Assembly: GCA_030673825.1 (NCBI GenBank)
Contig: JAUTCS010000024.1
Coordinates: 1 to 33,020, forward strand
Direction: 5' to 3'
DNA from: Verrucomicrobiota bacterium JB024
Lineage (GTDB): Bacteria; Verrucomicrobiota; Verrucomicrobiia; Opitutales; Cerasicoccaceae
Length of the DNA: 33,020 nt
Below the pieces are notes generated by a model. It was not told where the DNA came from. It worked only from the letters and a program-made list of their open reading frames with translations, and did no database searches. Below are positions 25,726 through 33,020 of the stretch, in pieces; position 1 is the first letter of the stretch; each line of letters starts with the position of its first letter. A program made the translations under genes and the position numbers.

Positions 25726-26448
25726 ATGAAGATTACAACTCCACTCAAACTTGCCCTCGCCCTCATCGTCACCGGAGCAGCCAGCCTGCTTCAGGCTGAA
25801 ACTGTGACGATTTCCAGTACCGACAGCGTGTACATCCGCGCCGAGGTGAACCGCAACGCAGACGAGTTCATGCTCGTCGGCCAGACCACGACCCAGAGCG
25901 ACTACCTGCGCGGACTTTTCACCTTCGACCTGAGCAGCACCGGGGTGGACTTCAGCGCGGTCACGATCAACAGCGTGACGATTACGCTGACGGTCGGTCG
26001 AGGTGACGCCAGCAGCCTCAACAGCGACGTCACTCTCAATCTCTATAATCTCACTCAGGACTATACTGCCTCCAGCACGACCTGGTCCAAGGCTACCAGT
26101 TCTGAAAACTGGACGACTCCCGGTGGCACATACGACCCCGCCGTCGTAGCCAATGTCGCTGCCAATCCCACCACCGTCACCGCTGGCGAAACAATCACCC
26201 TGAGCAGCACAGCCCTGAACGACCTCGTCGCCAACTCCGACGGAAGCGTGGACTTCCTGCTCAAGCTGGCCACGGAAAACGCTTCCGTACGCGAGATATT
26301 TTTCTTTGGCCGCGGCGGTGCGACCGAGTACGCCGCCCCGAGCATCACTGTCAACTATACCATTCCCGAGGCCAGTAATCTTGGCCTGTTGGGCGGTATC
26401 CTGCTCCTTGCCATCCTCTTGGGGAAGCAACGTTTTCGCCGCCAGTAA
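25726..26448 (+). CDS. Exported DNRLRE-type protein with PEP-CTERM-like tail
   Basis: The 240-residue protein has an N-terminal signal peptide (PLKLALALIVTGAASLLQA), one beta-rich domain and a C-terminal tail: a PEAS motif, the hydrophobic stretch GLLGGILLLAILLG and the basic end KQRFRRQ. That order is the PEP-CTERM type of sorting signal (motif, membrane segment, basic end), which exosortase recognises for surface anchoring; PEAS replaces the usual PEP. The beta domain is homologous to the N-terminal domain of the beta-helix hydrolase: both show LRG followed by FDL, a threonine/serine-rich strand, and LLKLATEN followed by a short F-rich strand. This suggests duplication within the locus. It follows the symporter by 120 bases and is followed by strong hairpins. 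No exosortase gene is visible in the window. Confidence 0.85.
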   Translation: MKITTPLKLALALIVTGAASLLQAETVTISSTDSVYIRAEVNRNADEFMLVGQTTTQSDYLRGLFTFDLSSTGVDFSAVTINSVTITLTVGRGDASSLNSDVTLNLYNLTQDYTASSTTWSKATSSENWTTPGGTYDPAVVANVAANPTTVTAGETITLSSTALNDLVANSDGSVDFLLKLATENASVREIFFFGRGGATEYAAPSITVNYTIPEASNLGLLGGILLLAILLGKQRFRRQ

Positions 26449-26489
26449 AAAAGTATTGCTTGGACAGAGCAGTGCTTCGTGGCACAAGT

Positions 26490-26529
26490 AACCCTCTCAG
26501 TTATCCGATGGTGGACAACTGAGAGGGTT
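26490..26529 (+). terminator. Strong hairpin after the PEP-CTERM-like gene
   Basis: AACCCTCTCAGTT (26490-26502) and AACTGAGAGGGTT (26517-26529) form a perfect 13-base-pair stem with a 14-base loop 42 bases after the stop codon. Only a short T run follows, but the stem is strong, so it probably terminates the hydrolase-symporter-PEP-CTERM transcript. Confidence 0.7.
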
Positions 26530-26573
26530 TGACATGTGCTAATGTCAACTCCGTGTAGATGCCATATGGAGTT
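26529..26573. repeat. Two further adjoining inverted repeats
   Basis: TTGACAT/ATGTCAA (26529-26548, six-base loop) and AACTCC/GGAGTT (26547-26573) follow directly on the terminator hairpin, each starting where the previous ends. Their role is unknown; they fill the gap up to the left end of the IS element. Confidence 0.5.
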
Positions 26574-26574
26574 C

Positions 26575-27138
26575 CTCGGGTCTGTTCAGATGAAACAGAT
26601 GGCCATTGTTTGATGTGATAGAGTTGAAGGTGGAGTTCAGCCAAGAACAGTATGAGCGCATCTCTGATTGCTTTCCGAAGCCCCGCGGCAAGCTGCGCTA
26701 CAATAGCTTAGAGGTGCTCAACGCGATTCCATACATTGCCGAAAACGGGGCCAAGTGGCGTCGTTTTCCTGATCGGTTTGGTCGTTGGCATACGATCTAT
26801 TCGCGGATGCGTCATTGGGCTAAAATCGGCGTGCTTGCTCGTGTGTTTGAAGCCCTGCAACACGAGCAGATCATTCATTTCACGATCACGGTAGGTTCGT
26901 GGGACAGCACTTCGGTCAAGGTGCATCCCGATGGCACCGGTGCGTTAAAAAACGGCCCGCAAGCGATCGGACGCTCACGTGGAGGACTCACAACCAAGAT
27001 TCATCTTGATCATGAACTTTATAAGAGCAGAAACGAGGTCGAAAGGCTCTTTCGAATGCTTAAAGGCTTCCGCCGTATCTTCTCTCGATTCGAAAAGCTA
27101 GACCTCATCTTCACCGCATTTATCTGAACAGGCTCTAG
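26575..27138 (+). mobile_element. Internally deleted IS5-family element
   Basis: The element is bounded by imperfect inverted repeats (left 26575-26594, right 27119-27138, 16 of 20 bases matching, core CTGTTCAGAT) and contains one short transposase frame. Its right end matches the MITE at 12883-13052. The element is only about 560 bases, shorter than complete IS5 types, and the missing length corresponds to the central part of the transposase. It lies between the PEP-CTERM gene and the fragment of a sugar kinase gene, whose 5' part is missing, so the insertion was followed or accompanied by deletion. Confidence 0.85.
26606..27127 (+). pseudogene. IS5-family transposase lacking its central part
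   Basis: The 173-residue frame starts at TTG 26606. Residues 1-133 read like the N-terminal half of an IS5/IS427-type DDE transposase (AENGAKWRRFPDRFGRWHTIYSRMRHW, then GSWDSTSVKVHPDG with the first catalytic Asp at residue 100 and GRSRGGLTTKIH). After His133 the sequence jumps directly to LYKSRNEVERLFRMLKGFRRI, the C-terminal part with the catalytic Glu at residue 146. About 80-100 residues that normally lie between, including the second catalytic Asp, are missing, yet the frame is preserved. The protein cannot be an active transposase. Whether it can still bind the ends and hinder or help another copy is open. Confidence 0.85.
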
Positions 27139-27650
27139 GCCGACTGGGCATCCAGAACAAGGGTATGCTGCGCGGCCCAGAAGGTTGGCGGACACCAGTC
27201 TACGCCAAGCCTACCCGCAACGGTGAAAAACTCAACCGGATGGACTTCGGCTCGACGAACGCCTTCCCGCAGGAGCGGGCTCAGGCGCTGCTGAAAGCTC
27301 TCGAGGAGGCCACCTTGCAGGCCGACGCCGTTGTGTTCAACCAACAGTTGCCCGGCTCGATCATTTCTTCCGGCATTATGCCCGAACTGAACGCCCTTAT
27401 CGCCCGGCACCCGAAGGTTGTCTTCATCGTCAATTCGCGCGACCACGCCGGACTGTTCGAGAGGGCCATTCTCAAAGTCAACGCCCACGAGGCCGCACGG
27501 CTCGCTGGAGTCCGTGGACTGCGTAGTGCTTTTCGATGAAGACGAGCCGAAGGACCTCATCGGAAAAATCCTCCCGCAGGTCCTGATCAAGGGTAAGGAC
27601 TGGGCTCACTACGTCAGCGGGCGCGAAGTCGTCGAAGCCACCTGCACACC
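27138..27650 (+). pseudogene. Decayed HldE-like gene: PfkB-type kinase fused to nucleotidyltransferase fragment
   Basis: Directly after the IS element the frame reads the middle of a PfkB-family kinase (PEGWRTPVYAKPTRNGEKLNRMDFG, then HPKVVFIVNSRDHAGLFERAILKVNAHEAARLAG). At about 27515 the similarity changes frame and jumps to VDCVVLFDEDEPKDLIGKILPQVLIKGKDW, the C-terminal part of an RfaE2/HldE-type nucleotidyltransferase; it breaks off after GREVVEA near 27640. In intact HldE proteins these are the two halves of one bifunctional ADP-heptose synthesis enzyme. The kinase N-terminus, its ATP-binding end (GAGD), and the nucleotidyltransferase start (with the HxGH motif) are all missing. It is therefore a remnant with at least two deletions, and no function is likely. 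Confidence 0.75.
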
Positions 27651-27677
27651 CTCATCGAACGCTACCCCGCCCTCGCC

Positions 27678-28334
27678 GTGTGTCGCGGCGAAATTCAGGC
27701 CGTTTACAACACCCTCGCCGAGACCTTTCGCCGTGATGGTAAGCTCCTGCTCTGCGGCAACGGTGGCAGTGCCGCCGACGCCGACCATTGGGCCGGGGAG
27801 CTGCTCAAAGGCTTCGGGCAACTGCGTCCGCTCTCGCCCGCCATGCCCGAGGGCATCCCAACGGAAATCGCGGACCGGCTCCAGTGGGCCTTTCCGGTCA
27901 TCCCGCTGACGGGCTTCCCCGCGCTGAGCACGGCCTTTTGCAATGATGTGGAGCCGGAGTATGTCTTCGCGCAGTTGACACTCGCGCTCGGACGACGCGG
28001 TGACGAACTGGTCTGCCTGAGCACCTCTGGCAACGCCGCCAACGTCTGCCGCGCCGCCGAGGTCGCCCGCGCCCGAGGCCTGCACGTACTCGCATTCACC
28101 GGACAGACGGGAGGTAAGCTTACGGACCTTGCCGACGTATGTATCCGCGTCCCCACTACATATACACCGCACGTGCAGGAGTTTCACCTCCCTATCTACC
28201 ACGCCCTCTGCCTCATGCTCGAAGACGATTTCGACAAAACCTGGAACTCCGGCAATACCACGGAGTGTAGAAAAATCGAGCACCGTGTGCCTCGATATTG
28301 GACGACCCCGCACGTCCAATACTCGGAAACGTGA
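27678..28334 (+). CDS. GmhA-like SIS-domain phosphoheptose isomerase, altered 5' and 3' ends
   Basis: The core of the protein is a SIS-domain isomerase of the GmhA (sedoheptulose 7-phosphate isomerase) type: LLLCGNGGSAADADHWAGELLKGF, then LSTSGNAANVCRAAEVARARGLHVLAFTGQTGG, and VQEFHLPIYHALCLMLEDDF with the conserved His. GmhA makes the heptose phosphate used for lipopolysaccharide core. The natural N-terminus probably starts earlier (LHTLIERYPALAVCR at 27642-27686), but no ATG lies there: the first in-frame start is GTG 27678, inside the conserved helix. The last 30 residues (after DDF) lack family character. The gene follows directly on the broken HldE-like gene, usually a neighbour in the same pathway. 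It may be inactive or made from an unusual start. Confidence 0.7.
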   Translation: MCRGEIQAVYNTLAETFRRDGKLLLCGNGGSAADADHWAGELLKGFGQLRPLSPAMPEGIPTEIADRLQWAFPVIPLTGFPALSTAFCNDVEPEYVFAQLTLALGRRGDELVCLSTSGNAANVCRAAEVARARGLHVLAFTGQTGGKLTDLADVCIRVPTTYTPHVQEFHLPIYHALCLMLEDDFDKTWNSGNTTECRKIEHRVPRYWTTPHVQYSET

Positions 28335-28612
28335 CGGCACCCACTCCAGATAATCCGACGGCGCCTTTCCTTTCACAATGCCTGGAGACCTCTTAAGCCA
28401 GCGGCGGTGAACAGCATTGGCGTCATTGATAATGATGTCCGCTCTAAAGCGGGAGTCAGCCTCCGGGAAGGCATACTCAACAAAATCCCGGAAAAAACCT
28501 GTTTTTGGGAAACGATTCGGGCTCCAAAGACAATAGCAGTCCCATCGCGTGAGCGGACAAGAATCGGGCGGTTTCGGTTGCATTCGCCCCAAGTGCTCAT
28601 TTAGTCCGAATC
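28335..28612. other. Gap before the efflux operon with a possible minus-strand gene fragment
   Basis: No intact gene is evident. On the minus strand a frame open from 28631 downward, through this gap and into the isomerase region, reads a protein-like stretch (for example FFRDFVEYAFPEADSRFRAD and DIIINDANAVHRRWLKR) with no recognised family. It may be another decayed fragment of the envelope-sugar region. The promoter of the efflux operon must lie here, but clear hexamers are not seen. Confidence 0.3.
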
Positions 28613-29731
28613 GTGCCCGCCGAAAATCCATCTCCTGCCCCGACGTCCAAGCGCTCCCTGGGGCGCGTTATCACAATCCTTGTCTGCCTGGGATTAGTCG
28701 CACTGGCGGTGTATTTCTTTTTTGCGCCCACACCGGAGCGCGGAGGCGAGCAGGAAGCCCCGCCGCCCCCACCCGTACTGACCACAAAGGTCGAGGAAAT
28801 CCTCTGGGACGAGACCGTCAAGGCCCTGGGCACGGTCCGCGCCAACGAGCAGGCCATGCTCGCTCCCAAAATCACCGAGCGGGTCACGGCGGTGAACTTC
28901 GAGTCCGGCCAACACGTCAAAAAGGGCGATCTGCTGATCCAGCTCAACGACGCCGAGCAGCAGGCCCAGCTTCAGGAGCAGCAGGCCAGCCTCGACGAGC
29001 GTTCCCGCCAGCTTGAGCGCGTGCGCTCGGTCGAGGACAGTGGCGCACTTTCGCGCTCGGTCATCGACGAGGAGGTCTCCCGCTTCAATATGGCCAGCGC
29101 CCAGGTCGATCTGGCCAAGGCTCGCGTGGAGGACCGCCGCATTTACGCGCCCTTCGACGGCGTGGTCGGCCTGCGCGACGTCAGCCCCGGTGAACTGGTC
29201 GAGGCCGGCGACGATTTGATCGAGATCATCGACCTGACCCCGGTCAAAGTGGACTTCACCATCCCCGAGCGCCACTTCGCCCAGTTGGAGCCGGGCCAGA
29301 AGATCAGCGCCCGCGCCGAGTCCTACCCGGGCCGGGTCTTCGAGGGCGAGGTACGTTTCATCTCCCCGCGGATCGACCCCATCAGCCGGGCTGCGCAGGC
29401 CCGCGCCCTCGTCGCAAACGAGGACTTCGCCCTGCGCCCGGGCATGCTTCTGGTGGTGGAGCTCAACTTCGGCAGCAAACGCGTGCTGTCCGTCCCCGAG
29501 AGCGCCCTGAGCCCGATCGGCGACCAGCAGTTCATTTACCGCGTGAGTGCCGAGGGCACCGCCGAACGCGTCCCGGTCAAGGTCGGTCGCCGCCAGAAAG
29601 GCCAGGCCGAGATCCTCGAAGGGCTTGAAGCGGGCGAGACCATCGTCACCCACGGCCACCGGGCCCGCCCGGGCCAGCCGGTCAATGTGTTAACCCAGGA
29701 GCAGGTGTTTACCCGCTCCAGCGATTCCTGA
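28613..29731 (+). CDS. RND efflux periplasmic adaptor (membrane fusion protein)
   Basis: The 372-residue product has an N-terminal membrane anchor (VITILVCLGLVALAVYFFF) followed by the order of domains of an HlyD/AcrA-type adaptor: lipoyl half 1 (PKITERVTAVNFESGQHVKKGDLLIQLND), a helical hairpin (QEQQASLDERSRQLERVRSVEDS), lipoyl half 2 (RIYAPFDGVVGLRDVSPGELVEAGDDLIEIID), a beta-barrel (VDFTIPERHFAQLEPGQKI) and a membrane-proximal domain. It bridges the inner-membrane pump to the outer-membrane channel. The start is GTG at 28613 without a clear Shine-Dalgarno sequence. The pump gene follows after seven bases, so the pair is one transcript. The drug or metabolite exported cannot be told from sequence. 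Confidence 0.92.
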   Translation: MPAENPSPAPTSKRSLGRVITILVCLGLVALAVYFFFAPTPERGGEQEAPPPPPVLTTKVEEILWDETVKALGTVRANEQAMLAPKITERVTAVNFESGQHVKKGDLLIQLNDAEQQAQLQEQQASLDERSRQLERVRSVEDSGALSRSVIDEEVSRFNMASAQVDLAKARVEDRRIYAPFDGVVGLRDVSPGELVEAGDDLIEIIDLTPVKVDFTIPERHFAQLEPGQKISARAESYPGRVFEGEVRFISPRIDPISRAAQARALVANEDFALRPGMLLVVELNFGSKRVLSVPESALSPIGDQQFIYRVSAEGTAERVPVKVGRRQKGQAEILEGLEAGETIVTHGHRARPGQPVNVLTQEQVFTRSSDS

Positions 29732-29738
29732 CCGCGCC

Positions 29739-32700
29739 GTGCATATTTCAGAACTATCGGTCAAGCGCCCGGTCTTCGCGGCCGTCCTCAGCCTGCTGCT
29801 GATTGTGGTCGGCTACCTCTGTTTCCGGCAGCTGCCGGTGCGCGAGTACCCGGACATCGATCCGCCCATCGTCTCGGTCGAAACGACCTACCCCGGCGCC
29901 TCGGCCGCGGTCGTCGATACCAAGATCACCCAACTGCTGGAGGACCGCATCAGCGGCATCGAGGGCATCCGCTCCATCACGTCCTCCAGCGAGGACGGCC
30001 AGTCCGACATCAGCATCGAGTTCGAACTCAGCCGTGACATCGACAATGCCGCCAACGACGTGCGCGAGCGCGTGGGCCGGGCCCTGGACAACCTTCCCGT
30101 CGAGGCCGATCCGCCGGAGATTTTCAAGGTGGACTCCAGCGGCGACGTCATCATGTGGTTCAACCTCGCCAGCGACAACCTCAACGGCCTGGAGCTGACC
30201 GACTACGCCGACCGCTACTTGGTGGACCGCCTCTCGACCGTCAACGGCGTGGCCCGTGTGCGCATCGGCGGTTCGCGGGAGTATTCGCTGCGGGTGTGGC
30301 TGGACCGCGACGCCATGGCCGCGCGCGGCATCACCGTGGCGGACATTGAGGAGGCCCTACGCGCCGAGAATGTCGAGCTGCCCGCTGGGCGGGTCGATTC
30401 GTCCGATCGGTATTTTACTGTCCGCACCCAGCGCGGCTACCAGACTGAGGAGGACTTTGCCCGGCTCGTCGTCGGCGAAGGCACCAACGGCCATCTCATC
30501 CGCCTGGGCGAGGTGGCGGAGGCCCGCATCGGGGCGGTCGAGCACCGCCAGGAACTGCGCGGTAACGGTCAGGACATGATCGGGCTGGGCATCATCCCGC
30601 AGTCCACGGCCAACACGCTGGAGGTCGCCCGCGGGGTTAACGCGGAAATCGCGCGCATTCAGGAGTCGCTGCCCGAGGGCACGCGCCTGTTCAGCAGCTA
30701 TGACCGCACGCTTTTCATCGAGGACTCGATCAACGAGATCTACGTCTCCCTGCTGATCGCGCTGGTGCTGGTCGTGCTGGTCATCTTCGCCTTTCTGGGG
30801 AGCGTGCGGGCCGTGCTCGTGCCCGCCGTCACCGTGCCGATCTCCCTCATCGGTGCGCTGATCTTTTTGCAGTTCATGGGCTACTCCCTGAACCTGCTCA
30901 CGCTGCTCGCGCTGCTGCTGGCCATAGGTCTGGTGGTGGACGACGCCATCGTGGTGCTGGAAAACATCTACCGCCGTATCCACCTGGGCGAATCCCCGCC
31001 CCTGGCCTCCGTGCGCGGGGCCAAGCAGGTGAGCTTCGCCGTGATCGCGACCACGCTGGTGCTGATCGCGGTCTTCGTGCCCATCGGGTTCCTCTCCGGC
31101 AACACCGGACGCCTCTTCAGCGAGTTCGCCTTCGCACTGGCGGCGGCGGTCGGGGTGTCGAGCATCATCGCCCTGACGCTCTCGCCCATGATGAGCTCCT
31201 TTTTGCTCTCCACGGGGCAGACGGAGGGGCGCTTCGCCCAGCAGGTGGACCGCTCCCTGCACTACGCCGCGGACCTGTACCGGCGCTGGCTCGACCGGGC
31301 GCTCAGGCACCCGCTGCTCGTGGCCTGCGTGATCGTGCTGGCGGTCGCGGCGATGGTTTACAGCTTCAAGCACCTGGACTCCGAGTTCGCCCCCCGCGAG
31401 GACCGGGGCGTGTTCTTCGTCATGATGAACGCCCCGGAAGGGGCCAGCTACGAGTACTCGCAGCAGTACATGCGAGAGATCGAGAACGACCTCATGCCGC
31501 TGGTCGAATCCGGCGAGGCCAACCGCATCCTCGTGCGCACGCCGCGCAGCTTCGGCAGCCCCAACTCCTTTAACGGCGGCATGGCGATCGTGGTGCTGGA
31601 GGACTTCGACCAGCGCCGCTCCTCCCACGAGATCGTGGCGGAAGTCGCCCCAAAGTTCGGGCGGCTGGCCGGGGTGCGGGCCTTTCCGGTCCAGAGCAGC
31701 GGCCTGACCCGCAATGTCGGCGAGCCGGTGCAGTTCGTCATCGGCGGCAACACCTACGAGGAGCTGCGCGAGTGGCAGGACATCATCCTGGAGGCCGCCC
31801 GCGAGAACCCCAACCTGCTCAACGTCGATACCGACTTCAAGGAGACCAAGCCGCAGTTCCGTGTGAACATCGACAAAGAACGCGCCGCCGACCTCGGGGT
31901 GTCCCTGCGCCAGATCGGCCAGACGCTGGAGACCTTCTTCGGCTCGCGCCGGGTGACGACCTTCCTTGAGCGCGGGGAGGAGTACGACGTCATCCTGCAA
32001 GGCCGCGACAGCGACCGCGAGACCACGACCGACCTGACCAACATCTACGTGCGCTCCGAGGAGAGCGGCACTCTCATTCCGCTGAGCAACCTGGTCGAAA
32101 TCAACGAAACCGCCGAGGCCTCGACCCTCAACCGCTTCAACCGCCTGCGGGCGGTCACCCTCTCCGCCAACCTCGCCGAGGGCTACACCTTGGGCCAGGC
32201 GCTGGAGTTCCTGCGCAAGAGCGTGCGCGAGAAATTACCCGCCCGCGCCCAGATCGACTACAAGGGCGAGTCGCGCGAGTTCATCGACGCGCAGGGGGCG
32301 ATCTATTTCGTCTTCGGCTTCTCGCTCGTCATGGTCTTCCTCGTGCTCGCCGCGCAGTTCGAAAGCTGGATCCACCCGCTCACCATCCTGCTGACCGTCC
32401 CGCTCGCCATCGCTGGCGGGCTCTGGGGGCTGATGTTCATCGGCGGCACGCTGAATATCTTTTCGCAAATCGGTATCGTCATGCTGGTCGGCCTGGCGGC
32501 CAAAAACGGCATCCTCATCGTGGAGTTCGCCAACCAGTTGCGCGACGAGGAGGGCATGAGTGTGCGCGAGTCCATCCTGCGCGCCTCGCAGCTTCGCCTG
32601 CGCCCGATTGCCATGACGGCCATCTCGACCGTCTTCGGGGCGATCCCGCTGGTGCTGGCCACCGGGGCCGGTTCGGAGAACCGCATGACCATCGGTATCG

Positions 32701-32849
32701 TGATCTTCTTCGGGGTTTCGCTGGCCTCGCTGCTGACGCTCTTCGCCGTGCCGTGGGCGTACAACTTCCTGGGCCGCTTCACCACCGGCCCCAACGCCCG
32801 CGCCCAGCGCATCGAGGCCGAGGCCAGCCAGAAAGCTTTCAAGGAATGA
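29739..32849 (+). CDS. RND-family inner-membrane efflux pump (HAE1 type)
   Basis: The 1036-residue protein has the size and order of the AcrB/MexB family: an N-terminal membrane segment (SVKRPVFAAVLSLLLIVVGYLCF), a large periplasmic porter region (YPGASAAVVDTKITQLLEDRISGIEGI), a central group of helices, a second periplasmic domain and six more helices at the end. The proton-relay pair appears in GLVVDDAIVVLENIYRR (Asp401 and Asp402), and the typical GSVRAVLVPAVTVPISLIG and GFLSGNTGRLFSEFAFALAAAV segments are present. It uses the proton gradient to drive export of drugs or other amphipathic compounds. The GTG start at 29739 follows the adaptor after seven bases, and the stop codon overlaps the next gene in an ATGA. 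Confidence 0.95.
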   Translation: MHISELSVKRPVFAAVLSLLLIVVGYLCFRQLPVREYPDIDPPIVSVETTYPGASAAVVDTKITQLLEDRISGIEGIRSITSSSEDGQSDISIEFELSRDIDNAANDVRERVGRALDNLPVEADPPEIFKVDSSGDVIMWFNLASDNLNGLELTDYADRYLVDRLSTVNGVARVRIGGSREYSLRVWLDRDAMAARGITVADIEEALRAENVELPAGRVDSSDRYFTVRTQRGYQTEEDFARLVVGEGTNGHLIRLGEVAEARIGAVEHRQELRGNGQDMIGLGIIPQSTANTLEVARGVNAEIARIQESLPEGTRLFSSYDRTLFIEDSINEIYVSLLIALVLVVLVIFAFLGSVRAVLVPAVTVPISLIGALIFLQFMGYSLNLLTLLALLLAIGLVVDDAIVVLENIYRRIHLGESPPLASVRGAKQVSFAVIATTLVLIAVFVPIGFLSGNTGRLFSEFAFALAAAVGVSSIIALTLSPMMSSFLLSTGQTEGRFAQQVDRSLHYAADLYRRWLDRALRHPLLVACVIVLAVAAMVYSFKHLDSEFAPREDRGVFFVMMNAPEGASYEYSQQYMREIENDLMPLVESGEANRILVRTPRSFGSPNSFNGGMAIVVLEDFDQRRSSHEIVAEVAPKFGRLAGVRAFPVQSSGLTRNVGEPVQFVIGGNTYEELREWQDIILEAARENPNLLNVDTDFKETKPQFRVNIDKERAADLGVSLRQIGQTLETFFGSRRVTTFLERGEEYDVILQGRDSDRETTTDLTNIYVRSEESGTLIPLSNLVEINETAEASTLNRFNRLRAVTLSANLAEGYTLGQALEFLRKSVREKLPARAQIDYKGESREFIDAQGAIYFVFGFSLVMVFLVLAAQFESWIHPLTILLTVPLAIAGGLWGLMFIGGTLNIFSQIGIVMLVGLAAKNGILIVEFANQLRDEEGMSVRESILRASQLRLRPIAMTAISTVFGAIPLVLATGAGSENRMTIGIVIFFGVSLASLLTLFAVPWAYNFLGRFTTGPNARAQRIEAEASQKAFKE

Positions 32850-33020
32850 CCCCTTACCTTCCTTTTCCCAAAGCCGTCCCCGCCCTGCTCGCCCTCGGGC
32901 TGGGCGGCTGCATGGTCGGCCCCGACTACGAGCGCCCGGACCTGCACACGCCCTCCGAGCTGCGCTACGAGGATGCCTCCACGCAGGATCAAGTTTCCAA
33001 ACACTGGTGGACGGCCTATG
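32846..33020 (+). CDS. Outer-membrane efflux lipoprotein, 5' part (runs off the window)
   Basis: The frame begins with ATG 32846, which overlaps the pump stop codon (ATGA), with AAGGA directly in front. The translation starts MTPYLPFPKAVPALLALGLG followed by the lipobox LGGC and MVGPDYERPDLHTP, which is the classical N-terminus of NodT/OprM-type outer-membrane factors (CMVGPDYERP). The last visible residues, KHWWTAY, also fit this family, where a 'WW' helix start follows. It should form the trimeric outer-membrane duct of this tripartite pump, anchored by a lipid on the cysteine. Only 58 residues are in the window, so completeness cannot be judged. Confidence 0.88.
   Translation, partial: MTPYLPFPKAVPALLALGLGGCMVGPDYERPDLHTPSELRYEDASTQDQVSKHWWTAY

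Noticed and set aside
30357-32000. A 547-residue open frame on the minus strand inside the RND pump gene
   Set aside because: It is the antisense shadow of a GC-rich gene: low-complexity runs of His, Gln, Asp and Gly, and no family pattern, while the plus-strand frame is a clear pump.

Overview
The window is about 33 kb of GC-rich bacterial DNA. It most likely comes from a member of the Verrucomicrobiota, class Opitutia (Opitutales/Puniceicoccales type). This is inferred from the combination of a pseudopilin with an H-X9-DG motif inside a carbohydrate operon, a PEP-CTERM-like tail that starts with PEAS, several LacI-type regulators paired with exported glycoside hydrolases, few clear Shine-Dalgarno sequences, and dispersed hairpin repeats between genes. 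No ribosomal RNA or marker gene is present to fix the species.

Left part (1-11.9 kb): mostly housekeeping and central metabolism. It holds the 3' end of a tRNA-dihydrouridine synthase, a SufT-type Fe-S protein with a small membrane protein, an exported protein of unknown function, a GlcD-type FAD oxidase, a small membrane diacylglycerol/undecaprenol kinase, and a sugar group made of xylulokinase, 6-phosphofructokinase, a sorbosone/glucose dehydrogenase-like exported protein and xylose isomerase. Xylose isomerase and xylulokinase would feed xylose into the pentose phosphate pathway, and the phosphofructokinase acts next in glycolysis. Three convergent gene pairs here are separated by palindromic repeats, two of them copies of one hairpin family.

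Middle part (12.1-26.5 kb): a tRNA-Arg(ACG) is followed by insertion-sequence debris (a broken IS3-type orfA and a short hairpin MITE), then a polysaccharide-degradation region. On the minus strand, a LacI regulator, a pseudopilin, a small exported carbohydrate-binding-like protein and a large exported clan-A glycoside hydrolase form a tight four-gene operon. Divergent from it is a GH29 alpha-L-fucosidase. A second LacI regulator stands divergent to an exported beta-helix (GH28/GH49-like) hydrolase, which is followed by an SSS-family sodium/solute symporter and a PEP-CTERM-like protein. The last shares its domain with the N-terminus of the hydrolase. The plausible logic is extracellular cleavage of a fucose- and uronate-containing glycan, uptake by the symporter, and control by the two LacI proteins.

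Right part (26.5-33 kb): an internally deleted IS5-type element whose ends match the MITE at 12.9 kb, a decayed heptose-type kinase/nucleotidyltransferase gene, a gmhA-like SIS isomerase with an altered start, and an RND efflux operon (adaptor, inner-membrane pump, start of an outer-membrane lipoprotein) that runs off the end. The two related mobile ends bracket the whole polysaccharide region. This is the most interesting large-scale structure seen. I did not find an obviously new defence or CRISPR-like system; the best candidate for an under-described unit is the LacI-pseudopilin-binding protein-hydrolase operon.
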